Below the pieces are notes generated by a model. It did not search any database, was not told the DNA's origin, and worked only from the letters and a program-made list of their open reading frames with translations. The position numbers were made by a program, and so were the translations under genes. This document shows positions 16,860 through 24,253 of a stretch of 40,099 nt of DNA, piece by piece. Source of the stretch: an uncultured Phycisphaera sp. (lineage in GTDB: Bacteria; Planctomycetota; Phycisphaerae; Phycisphaerales; SM1A02); the NCBI GenBank assembly GCA_937919685.1, contig CALFOM010000244.1:1-40099 (forward strand). The letters are read 5' to 3'. Position 1 is the stretch's first letter. Each line of letters starts with the position of its first letter.

Positions 16860-17834
16860 ATGACGACCGAGCCAGCCATCACGTCGCATCCGACGCCCTC
16901 TCGGGACCGCGCCCGCGGTTCGCGACACGCTGGCACACCGGTGGCCTGGGCAATCTCGGTGGTCGTCCACCTGCTCGTGCTTGCCATCGCGTTTCTCGTG
17001 ACCTGGAGCGTCGTTGACTCGGCGGAAAACGAGGCGCCGGACCTCATTTCCGCCCCCTTGCCGCCGCCGATGTTCGAACCGGTCACGATGCTGGAGCGGT
17101 CGGTCGTGTCTTTGCCGAGCCGACCGGCGCCCGCCGCCTTAGAGGCGACCCCAAAAGTTGATTCCAACGACTTGGCGGATCTGCTTCTCGCTGCCGACGA
17201 CCTACTTGCAGGTTCTTCGGCCCTCGACCTCGATCTATCGGGCGAGTCCGCATTGCCCACCATCTCTTTCGGAGGGGTCGCCGCACCAGCCGCTCGACGC
17301 ATTGTGTTCGTCGTCGATGCAAGTGGCTCGATGATCGGCGCCTACCCCGCGGTCATCGATCAGATCGAGCAGTCGTTACGTCGACTCGATCCCCGCCAGA
17401 CGTTCTCCCTCGTCCTCTTCAGGGGCGACGACGCCGACGAACTTCCGCCTCGCGGAAGACTCCGTCCAGCGACGCCCCCAGCGATCGACGACGCCGCGGC
17501 GTGGCTGGCGGGCCGGACGCCGGAAGGCCGAAGCGACCCGGCGGCGGCGCTCCGAATCGCCTTCTCGCTTGATCCCGAAGTCGTCTATCTCGTCAGTACT
17601 GACATCACTGGTGCGGGCGTCTACGAAATCGATCGGGACGCCTTGTTCTCGCTCCTCGACGAGATCAACCCCATCGACAAGACCGGTCGCAGACTCGCGA
17701 CCATACGCTGCATCCAACTGCTCGACGAGGACCGACTCGGGACGCTCCGCGAGATCGCCCGCAAACACGGACCAGGTGACTCCGACGAGACCGGATTCGC
17801 TTTCATCGGACGAAACGAACTCGGTCTCGACTGA
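16860..17834 (+). CDS. TonB-like membrane protein with a C-terminal von Willebrand factor A domain
   Basis: The 324 residues have a TonB/TolA-like layout. A short basic cytoplasmic N-terminus (1-28) is followed by one transmembrane helix (about 29-50). Then comes a Pro-rich periplasmic linker (about 64-98, with APLPPP and SLPSRPAP), an acidic Leu/Asp segment, and a vWA domain from about 146. The helix contains SVVVH (Ser33-x3-His37), the same Ser-x3-His pattern by which TonB couples to ExbB/ExbD. The vWA metal site reads DASGSM (Asp153, Ser155, Ser157), with GRSDPAAAL and STDITG as the later elements. No TonB C-terminal domain is present. It is followed 52 bases later by exbB and two exbD genes. 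Inference: the vWA domain is an output module moved or strained by a proton-driven motor. Plain vWA/BatA-type proteins are the alternative, but they lack the Ser-x3-His helix. Confidence 0.85.
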   Translation: MTTEPAITSHPTPSRDRARGSRHAGTPVAWAISVVVHLLVLAIAFLVTWSVVDSAENEAPDLISAPLPPPMFEPVTMLERSVVSLPSRPAPAALEATPKVDSNDLADLLLAADDLLAGSSALDLDLSGESALPTISFGGVAAPAARRIVFVVDASGSMIGAYPAVIDQIEQSLRRLDPRQTFSLVLFRGDDADELPPRGRLRPATPPAIDDAAAWLAGRTPEGRSDPAAALRIAFSLDPEVVYLVSTDITGAGVYEIDRDALFSLLDEINPIDKTGRRLATIRCIQLLDEDRLGTLREIARKHGPGDSDETGFAFIGRNELGLD

Positions 17835-17886
17835 CTCCCGACACGAAGCAGCTTGATCGCTTCGAATCACGCCCGAGGGGGGCTGA

Positions 17887-18723
17887 ATGGAAACTCCCAT
17901 GACTCGACCGCATCGAAAATCTCGCACGCCTCGCCACGACCTCATGCTGGCGTTCGTCTTCACGCTGCTCCTTACCACGACCGCCACGGCTCAGAACGCT
18001 GTCGAGTCGAGGAGTTTCGCGGAGGCCTTCTTCATCTCACATTCGGTGGATGCCAACGGCGCTCGAAGCGTCGAATGGCTCGGAAGCCTTGTCATCTGGT
18101 TCCTCATGGCGACCAGTGTCGCGAGCATCGGCCTGATCGGCCAACTCGCTTCGGCCAATCGGCGGGCCCGCATCGCGCCCGAGAAGGTCATGCACCGGGC
18201 CAGCGAGTACCTCGATGCCGGGCGATACCGCGAAACCATGACAATGCTCGCGGAACCTGCCGCGAAAAGTGACTTCGCCTCGGTTCTCCTGGGTGGTCTT
18301 GAGCGAGCGCCGTCCGGATTCCAATCGATGGAGGGAGGCTTGGAGCAGGCCGCAACCGAGGTCATCGCACGCCGTGTCCGCAAGGTCGAGATTCTCAACG
18401 TCATCGGCCAAGTCAGCCCGATGCTCGGACTCTTCGGCACGGTCTACGGCATGATCCTGGCCTTCCAGTCGATCGTGGCGAGCGGCGGCAACGCCGATCC
18501 AGTACTGCTCGCCGGCGGCATCGGCACCGCGCTGGTGACGACTTTCTGGGGATTGATTGTCGCGATCCCGGCGCTGGCTGGCTATGCCGCCCTCCGCGGC
18601 CGCCTCGATGCGACGCTCGCCGAGGCGATCTCTGAAGCCGAGACCCTGCTGGAGAAATTCCGGCCGGGGACCAAGGCCGAGACCAAAGCGATGAAGATCG
18701 ATCGTGAGGACGCGGCCTCGTGA
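17887..18723 (+). CDS. exbB: ExbB/TolQ/MotA-family proton channel subunit
   Basis: Inner-membrane channel component that, with ExbD, converts proton motive force into motion of a partner protein. The 278 residues begin with a signal-like segment (LMLAFVFTLLLTTTATAQ), found in some ExbB proteins. Core helix 1 is at about 66-86 (SLVIWFLMATSVASIGLI). A cytoplasmic loop follows, then helices 2 and 3 with the family signature SPMLGLFGTVYGMI and VTTFWGLIVAIPAL. The start ATG has GAGGGG 8 bases upstream. The stop overlaps the GTG of the first exbD gene (GTGA). Its partners are the TonB-like vWA protein upstream and two ExbD proteins downstream. ExbB is called over TolQ on general resemblance; the paralogues cannot be separated by eye. 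Confidence 0.93.
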   Translation: METPMTRPHRKSRTPRHDLMLAFVFTLLLTTTATAQNAVESRSFAEAFFISHSVDANGARSVEWLGSLVIWFLMATSVASIGLIGQLASANRRARIAPEKVMHRASEYLDAGRYRETMTMLAEPAAKSDFASVLLGGLERAPSGFQSMEGGLEQAATEVIARRVRKVEILNVIGQVSPMLGLFGTVYGMILAFQSIVASGGNADPVLLAGGIGTALVTTFWGLIVAIPALAGYAALRGRLDATLAEAISEAETLLEKFRPGTKAETKAMKIDREDAAS

Positions 18724-19211
18724 GTGCCGTCTCCCGACTTGATCCCGGACGTCCCGTCCAAACCGGCGCCAATCTGACGCCGATGATCGACATGACCTTC
18801 CTTCTGATCGTGTTCTTCGTGCTCGTCTCGCGAATCACTGCCGTCGAACAGGTTCCGATGGAACTTCCGGTACCCACCGATCCTGCATCGAGTCCAGCGG
18901 ATGATGCGCCACGCATCGTTGTGAATCTCGCCGCCGGCGAATTCTCTGAGCCTCGAAGCGTGACGCTCGACCAGACGGCGTACCCGCTCGACCCCGACGG
19001 GCTCCGAAGTCTCGAGTTTGAGTTACGACGCCGCCTCGCGATTTCGCCAGAGGTCCAGGTCAACCTTCGAGCCGATCGCCGCTTGGATTACGCCCTCGTT
19101 GCGCCAGTCATCGACACGATCGCTCGATCCGGAAGGGGAACCGGACGGCCGGACGGGGTTCGAGTCAATCTGGTCGTGATGAACGAACAAGAGAACGGGG
19201 CAGCACCATGA
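18720..19211 (+). CDS. exbD: ExbD/TolR-family protein, first copy
   Basis: Single-pass stator subunit that carries the proton-accepting aspartate of the ExbB/ExbD motor. The 163 residues have a short cytoplasmic tail and one helix beginning NLTPMIDMTFLLIVFFVLV with the essential Asp at 24. A periplasmic domain follows (LRADRRLDYALVAPVIDTI is the usual late motif). Translation starts at GTG, 4-base overlap with exbB; the stop overlaps the next exbD (ATGA). Having two non-identical ExbD proteins suggests a heterodimeric stator, as ExbD functions as a dimer. Confidence 0.93.
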   Translation: MSAVSRLDPGRPVQTGANLTPMIDMTFLLIVFFVLVSRITAVEQVPMELPVPTDPASSPADDAPRIVVNLAAGEFSEPRSVTLDQTAYPLDPDGLRSLEFELRRRLAISPEVQVNLRADRRLDYALVAPVIDTIARSGRGTGRPDGVRVNLVVMNEQENGAAP

Positions 19212-19690
19212 GCAGCCGCAGTCGGGCCGGGCGACGACGGGGGAGAACGGATCCGCCCAAGGTCGAACTCAACCTCACCCCGATGATCGATGTGGTGTTC
19301 CAACTCCTCATCTACTTTCTTCTCGGCACGAGTTTCGCGGTGGGCGAACAGACCTTTCGGATGGATCTTCCCGATCGAGAAGGCCGGGGCGAGGTCGACC
19401 CATTCGAGCTCGACGACTCCCCGGTAGTGATTCAAGTGCTTGGCGGCGGTCGGGTTCATGTCGAAGGTCCCTGGACCGGGCCCGATCGAACCAGCAATCT
19501 TGCCGAGTTTCTCGAGCGACAACGGCTTGACCGAGGGGGCCTTCTTCCGTCCGACACACCCATCCACATCGATCCGAATTCTGGAGTCGACTGGGGTGAG
19601 GCGGTGGAGGCGTTCAATGCCGCGGTTCTGGCCGGCTATCACTCGGTGGGCTTCATGGACGACACACCTCAAGCGGGCTCAGATCGTTGA
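19208..19690 (+). CDS. exbD: ExbD/TolR-family protein, second copy
   Basis: Second stator subunit, 160 residues. The cytoplasmic tail is very basic (SRSRAGRRRGR). The helix is NLTPMIDVVFQLLIYFLLG with the proton-carrying Asp at 28. The periplasmic part differs strongly from the first copy in sequence, retaining only the general pattern IHIDPNSGVDWGEAVEAFNAA. ATG lies in an ATGA overlap with the first exbD, and the stop overlaps the start of the repeat protein by one base (TGATG). It is clearly a paralogue rather than a recent duplicate. Confidence 0.93.
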   Translation: MSSRSRAGRRRGRTDPPKVELNLTPMIDVVFQLLIYFLLGTSFAVGEQTFRMDLPDREGRGEVDPFELDDSPVVIQVLGGGRVHVEGPWTGPDRTSNLAEFLERQRLDRGGLLPSDTPIHIDPNSGVDWGEAVEAFNAAVLAGYHSVGFMDDTPQAGSDR

Positions 19691-21960
19691 TGGTGCCGAA
19701 CCTCATCGTGCTGCCCTTGATCCTCGCCAGCGTGATCGCCCGAGGTGAGACGACTCGCTCGGACCCGCCCTCGGCCGCTGTCGAACGACGAGCGATCGAG
19801 GACGCCGCGATCGGGTCGGCTCAGGATCCGATCGACCGGGTCGACCAGCGGCTCGACGCTGCCGCGATCGCGTTCCGAGAAGATCTTCCCGCTCGCATTC
19901 GAACGCGTTTGTCGTGGACTCCGCTCGATCCGACGCTCATCATCAATACCGAAGCCGTTCTCACGCGAATCCAGACCCTGATTGATGATTCGCTCGCCGA
20001 CCTCATCCTTTCGGACGGCCCCGGGCGAGACCGACGACTCGCCCGAGCCGCCGCGATCGAGGCCGCGGCCCAGATATTGAGCGTCCGACTCCGCCGGATG
20101 AGCGTCCTCGAATCGACTGCCGCGATCCAACGAATCCATCAAGAACTTGACGATGCGATCGAGCGAACCAGTGATCTGGACGGACCGACTCTCCTCGTAC
20201 TTGCCATCGCGGCCGCCACGGCCAACGAGGAATCCCCGGCTCGTTCCGCATCGACGTTGCTGGTCCGAGCGGCGGCCGAGCCGAGTGGCATCGATGCCAT
20301 TGAATTTGAATTGATGCAGCGTCTGAACGCCGCCGGCGGAGTCGATCCCGGCCACCGCACCGCAGTCGCCGGAGCGATGATCAAGGAACCACGACGGCCC
20401 GCAGATCGTCTGCTGATCGCGGGAATCCTCCTCGAATCACGCCTCCAATCCGGACGGTCGATCTCACAAGCCAATGATCTCACCCTGCGGGATGCCCTGG
20501 CGGCCCGCGATACCGACTCCGCAGATCGCCCGAGACTCACCCGCGGGCTGGCCATGCTCGCCGCGAATACCGTCGATCCGTCGGCGCCGATCGAGTCGAT
20601 CCCCACGCTTGCGGCCCTCGGACTTTCGATTCGAGGCTCGACTACTGGGGATACCACGACGGCGTTGCGATTCGCGATGCGTGCCTGCGAGACTGGCATC
20701 GCCGACATCGTCGCGGAGGGTCGACTCGAACTCGCGAATTTGCTGCTTCGAGCTGGCGACTCTGCCGGCGCCATGGAAACGATGGTTCTTCTCTGTCGCG
20801 AGGCCCCCTCCCATCCGAGTGCAGAACGAGGAGCCGCCATCGCGGCACGGCTGGCGGCGTCGGGATCGAGCGATACCGACCATGCCATGGTCGTGGAACG
20901 GATCTTGGAGGTCATGCCAGATCATCCCGACCGTGACGTCTGGATGATCACCGTCGGTGATCGCGCGCTCCGGAACGGCGACGAAGACGCGGCGCGAAAC
21001 GCCTGGTCCTCGATCGAAGACCGTTCAGAACTCGGCCAGAAGGCGCTCGTCCGACTGACCGGTCTCCGAGATCCGGGGATCGACGACGCGACGATGCTTC
21101 GCCGACTCGAAGCCTTCGACGAGAACATCTCCCCTGATCCTGCCAACCCGCTGCGGCTCGCCTCGGATCTTGCACGGGTTCGCCTCTTGCTTCGACTCGA
21201 TCGCGTTACCTCCGCCGCGGAGATCGCCGCCCACTGGCTCGAATTCGAGCACATCCCGACCGAATCACGCCTCGACGTCGCCACCCTGTTCATCACCGTT
21301 CTTCAACGGGCGGGTCGTGAAGCCGAAACTGCGATCTTTCTCGCCAGATTGGAGCGGATCGATCCGTCGCTCGCCCTCCGGTTGGCGCAGAGGGAACGGA
21401 AGATAGCGGTCTCGAACGTCATCGCCGCAATTGATGGCGACGACCGCGCCACCGCAGCCCGCGTCGCTCGTGGGATGATCTCGATCACCCCTGGCGCCTC
21501 CGTCGGAAGCGACTGGATCGAGGCCGAAGATTCGACGGCGATGTTGGAGTGGTCATGGATCTTTGCCGCCGCGAATCGCCCCGAAGATGCATTGTCGCTC
21601 CTGAAGAAGATCCTCACTGATCGACCTGGGACTTCCGACGCCCTCATGCTCCAAGCATTTCTTCAAGGCGGTCGACTCTCGACGCCGGAAGGCTCGAAGC
21701 GAACCCCGAGTGCGTCCGACCTCGCGGAAGCCGCGATCCGCACCCTTTCCCGCATCACGGCGGGGACGAGTCGGGACGAGCTCATGTGGTGGCGCTGTGA
21801 GATCGAACGTCTGGAGATCCTCTACCTGCTGGAACGCAGCATCGATCGGATCGGATCCCGCATCGACCGATTGCGCGCGGAAAGACCGGATTTCGGCTCG
21901 GAGGCGCTTCGTCGTCGATTCGACCGACTGAGAACGCAAGTGAGCGGATCGACACGATGA
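19690..21960 (+). CDS. exported helical-repeat (TPR-like) protein of the ExbBD operon
   Basis: 756 residues, no recognised enzyme domain. A signal-peptide-like N-terminus (MVPNLIVLPLILASVIARG) implies a periplasmic location. The rest is almost entirely amphipathic helices rich in Ala, Leu, Arg and Glu, with repeat-like units such as LANLLLRAGDSAGAMETM and WIFAAANRPEDALSLLKKIL, which resemble tetratricopeptide repeats. The ATG at 19690 overlaps the exbD stop; a TTG one codon earlier is also possible. It closes the operon and its TGA is the first part of a 9-bp minisatellite. Such a large repeat scaffold beside an ExbBD motor may bind the vWA protein or an envelope polymer. That is inference from position only. 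Confidence 0.8.
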   Translation: MVPNLIVLPLILASVIARGETTRSDPPSAAVERRAIEDAAIGSAQDPIDRVDQRLDAAAIAFREDLPARIRTRLSWTPLDPTLIINTEAVLTRIQTLIDDSLADLILSDGPGRDRRLARAAAIEAAAQILSVRLRRMSVLESTAAIQRIHQELDDAIERTSDLDGPTLLVLAIAAATANEESPARSASTLLVRAAAEPSGIDAIEFELMQRLNAAGGVDPGHRTAVAGAMIKEPRRPADRLLIAGILLESRLQSGRSISQANDLTLRDALAARDTDSADRPRLTRGLAMLAANTVDPSAPIESIPTLAALGLSIRGSTTGDTTTALRFAMRACETGIADIVAEGRLELANLLLRAGDSAGAMETMVLLCREAPSHPSAERGAAIAARLAASGSSDTDHAMVVERILEVMPDHPDRDVWMITVGDRALRNGDEDAARNAWSSIEDRSELGQKALVRLTGLRDPGIDDATMLRRLEAFDENISPDPANPLRLASDLARVRLLLRLDRVTSAAEIAAHWLEFEHIPTESRLDVATLFITVLQRAGREAETAIFLARLERIDPSLALRLAQRERKIAVSNVIAAIDGDDRATAARVARGMISITPGASVGSDWIEAEDSTAMLEWSWIFAAANRPEDALSLLKKILTDRPGTSDALMLQAFLQGGRLSTPEGSKRTPSASDLAEAAIRTLSRITAGTSRDELMWWRCEIERLEILYLLERSIDRIGSRIDRLRAERPDFGSEALRRRFDRLRTQVSGSTR

Positions 21961-22020
21961 ACACGGTGAACACGGTGAACACGATGAACACGATGAACAC
22001 GGTGAACACGATGAACACGA
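21958..22020. repeat. 9-bp minisatellite, seven units
   Basis: Seven uninterrupted units of TGAACACGR, with the last base G or A, run from the stop codon of the repeat-protein gene into the gap before the convergent gene. A degenerate unit (TCGACACGA) precedes them inside the coding end and TGAACCACC follows. Each unit begins with TGA in the frame of the upstream gene. Tandem arrays of this kind change copy number by slippage. Confidence 0.95.
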
Positions 22021-22073
22021 TGAACCACCGAGAACCACCGAATCGAGCCCGCCGCAGAATCGCGGCTTGATCT

Positions 22074-22880
22074 TCAGAGTTGTCGAAGCTCGTCGCGAAG
22101 AATCGCCGCGAGTTCGTAATTTTCTGACGCGAGCGCCCCCAGTAGCCGCTGCTCCAGATCGTGCCGTTGGCTCATTGGAAGTTGAAGCCGGAGCACATCA
22201 CGCATGCCCTCGAGCATCGGGATTTCCGGGGGTTCCGGGGCGCCGTCCGGATACGCCGCTCGGATGTCGTTGACGGCCGCATCGATGATGTCGCGGGCAA
22301 CACTGGTCTGGCGATTACCGATCGCGATCAGCGAGGCGGCTCGGGCACGAGTCGCCAGAACCTGCGGACGGAACTGTTCCAGAACAGTTCGATCATCGGC
22401 ATCGCACCCGCGATCTCGGCAGAGATCAAACATGCGAAGATTCCTAGAGGTGTCCTCGACGACGAGATCGAAGCACTCCAGCCCAAGCAACGCCACGTAT
22501 CGCTGATGCACCTGCACCGCTTCGGATCGAAGTTCCGCGGCGAGGGGTCCATCGATCTTGAACTCTGGTTCCTTCAACACCATGGCCTCGACCGAACTCA
22601 GTCGATCCTTACCACCGTCCGGCCGCCCCCTCAGCTCCATTTGGAGGATCCCGAGTTCCACTCGGATCTGAAGCAATCGACGATCGCCTTCGAGTTCGAT
22701 AATCCGAGCGACCAAACGATCCGGCTCGAAGGGCCACCTGTCCAAAGGTCCGGTCAAATCGTCGTTCACGGTCTCTCCATCGGGGTTCGATGCAAGTGCA
22801 AGGACGGTGAGGATCGTACCGGTCATCCACTCCGCGACGAGTCTTCCGCCTGGGAATAGCAGATCCAACGCGTTCCTCAT
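22074..22880 (-). CDS. UVR-motif protein of unknown function (268 aa)
   Basis: The C-terminal helix-turn-helix pair HDLEQRLLGALASENYELAAILRDELRQL (quoted by its key parts LLGALASENYELAA and ILRDEL) matches the UVR motif shared by UvrB, UvrC and McsA, which mediates protein-protein contacts. The rest is not recognised. It includes acidic and amphipathic helices and a Cys-bearing stretch (FDLCRDRGCDADD) but no zinc-finger pairs like those of McsA. The ATG at 22880 is used; a TTG one codon upstream is possible. No clear Shine-Dalgarno is seen, as the upstream bases are a T-rich run on this strand. A later start at residue 19 or 20 (MTGTILTV) would remove a weakly hydrophobic N-terminus. It converges on the ExbBD operon and diverges from the sigma factor gene. 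Confidence 0.75.
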   Translation of the reverse strand: MRNALDLLFPGGRLVAEWMTGTILTVLALASNPDGETVNDDLTGPLDRWPFEPDRLVARIIELEGDRRLLQIRVELGILQMELRGRPDGGKDRLSSVEAMVLKEPEFKIDGPLAAELRSEAVQVHQRYVALLGLECFDLVVEDTSRNLRMFDLCRDRGCDADDRTVLEQFRPQVLATRARAASLIAIGNRQTSVARDIIDAAVNDIRAAYPDGAPEPPEIPMLEGMRDVLRLQLPMSQRHDLEQRLLGALASENYELAAILRDELRQL

Positions 22881-23025
22881 CAAAAAAAATTGACCACGTC
22901 AAGAATGGTGATCGAACTGGCCGAAACCCTCATTAGGGAGAAGAAACACCGAACTTCGGCAACCTGAAGTCGGTACCAAAAGAGGAACTCACCACCGACT
23001 TGGCATCAACTCACGAAGTTAACCC

Positions 23026-23053
23026 TTGTTTCGAGATCCGTCACTCCTACAAT
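23026..23053 (+). promoter_or_regulatory. candidate sigma-70 promoter for the sigma factor gene
   Basis: TTGTTT at 23026-23031 and TACAAT at 23048-23053 are separated by 16 bases. The -10 matches the consensus at five of six positions; the -35 is weaker. It would give a leader of about 100 bases before the ATG at 23163. The leader holds a perfect AGGAGG at 23114-23119 that is too far from the annotated ATG to serve it. Confidence 0.5.
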
Positions 23054-23162
23054 CGGAGGTGCTGGTCTGGGAGGGCCGGCTGATTCAAGGGGTACTCCCC
23101 TCTTGGATTCGTGAGGAGGTAACGAGCATCGAAGTGAGCTCGGAAAAAGAGGTAAAGGGATC

Positions 23163-24089
23163 ATGGCTCGAAAAGGTGTCCATACAGAGCTGCAGTTGTA
23201 CCTGCGCGAAATCAACGGACTCCAACTCCTGACCGCACAACAGGAGAAGGATCTCGGGTGGTTAATCGTCAACGACAGCTGTCCTGAGGCCAAGGATCGG
23301 ATGATCAAGTCCAATCTTCGTCTCGTCATCGCCATCAGCAAGAACTATGCGAACCGCGGTCTACCGCTGCTCGATCTCATCGAAGAAGGCAACATCGGCC
23401 TGATTCGTGCGGTCGAGGGCTTCGATCCCGCACAGGGCGCCAGGTTCAGCACGTATGCCTCCTGGTGGATCAAGCAATCCATCAAGCGGATGCTGGTGAA
23501 TGCAACCCAACCAATCCATATCCCGGCCTATATGGTCGACCTCATCGGAAAGTGGCGATATGCCTCGGCCCGACTTGAGGAGGAAATGGGCCGACCGCCA
23601 AGCAACGCGGAGATGAGTGAAGCGTTGCAGATCCCGGACCGCAAGGTTCAGGCGATTCGGCGAGCCTTGAAGGCGGTCTCGACCGGGAATCAGGCTCCAA
23701 CCGGAATCGACGGCGAAGCCGCTGATTTCGCGGAGATCTGCCCGGACTCGCGCAATGGCCAGCCCGAAACGGCGAGCGAACATCGCGAGGACTACGCGAT
23801 GGTGCTCAAACTTCTCGATTCGATCGACGAACGGGATGCCCGGGTAATCCGGCTCCGATTCGGACTCGAGGGCCAGCCTCCACTCACCCTGAAGGAGATC
23901 GGCCAAGAAGTCGGGCTTACGCGAGAGCGGGTCCGTCAGATCGAGATGGAAGCACTGCGTCGTCTTCAGTCGCAGATGATGGACGACCGGCCCGGCCGCT
24001 TCGTTCAGAATCGGGACGAAACGGGCCTTCGACCTAGCACTCGGCGTCGTTGGACAAAGTCGACCGAGAAGCAGCCGGAACGATCTTGA
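23163..24089 (+). CDS. sigma-70 family RNA polymerase sigma factor (group 1/2 type)
   Basis: Directs RNA polymerase to promoters. The 308 residues contain region 1.2 ([23 protein letters not shown]), region 2 with the RpoD-type core binding and -10 elements ([43 protein letters not shown]; cited by key parts), region 3 ([14 protein letters not shown]) and region 4 ([21 protein letters not shown]). Region 1.1 is absent, which argues against the primary RpoD and for an alternative group 2 factor. After region 4 there are about 35 mostly basic residues ([15 protein letters not shown]). The ATG has GAGG 10 bases and AGGG 3 bases upstream. Single-gene transcription unit ending in a strong terminator. 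Confidence 0.93.
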   Translation: MARKGVHTELQLYLREINGLQLLTAQQEKDLGWLIVNDSCPEAKDRMIKSNLRLVIAISKNYANRGLPLLDLIEEGNIGLIRAVEGFDPAQGARFSTYASWWIKQSIKRMLVNATQPIHIPAYMVDLIGKWRYASARLEEEMGRPPSNAEMSEALQIPDRKVQAIRRALKAVSTGNQAPTGIDGEAADFAEICPDSRNGQPETASEHREDYAMVLKLLDSIDERDARVIRLRFGLEGQPPLTLKEIGQEVGLTRERVRQIEMEALRRLQSQMMDDRPGRFVQNRDETGLRPSTRRRWTKSTEKQPERS

Positions 24090-24142
24090 TTCGCAAGATC
24101 TCCGCCAGAATCACCGAGCGGTGAGAGGATAAACCAGAATCA

Positions 24143-24180
24143 ACGCGGGCCCGGTCTTCGACCGGGCCCGCGTCGTTTTT
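24143..24180 (+). terminator. intrinsic terminator after the sigma factor gene
   Basis: A perfect 14-bp stem (24143-24156 with 24160-24173) encloses a TTC loop and is followed by TTTTT at 24176-24180. It lies between the convergent sigma factor and gcvT genes. The run of T is on the plus strand only, so it serves the sigma gene; the hairpin may also slow transcription from the other side. Confidence 0.95.
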
Positions 24181-24253
24181 CCATCTTGTGAAAGCAGGAG
24201 AACGCGCCTCGAACGATGAGCTGCGTCGGCTCGTCTTCCCGCGTCAGATTCGA

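Noticed and set aside
22927-22946. CTCATTAGGGA shared with the region before marC (about 39948)
   Set aside because: An 11-base match is expected many times by chance in a 40-kb window and nothing else around the two sites is alike.
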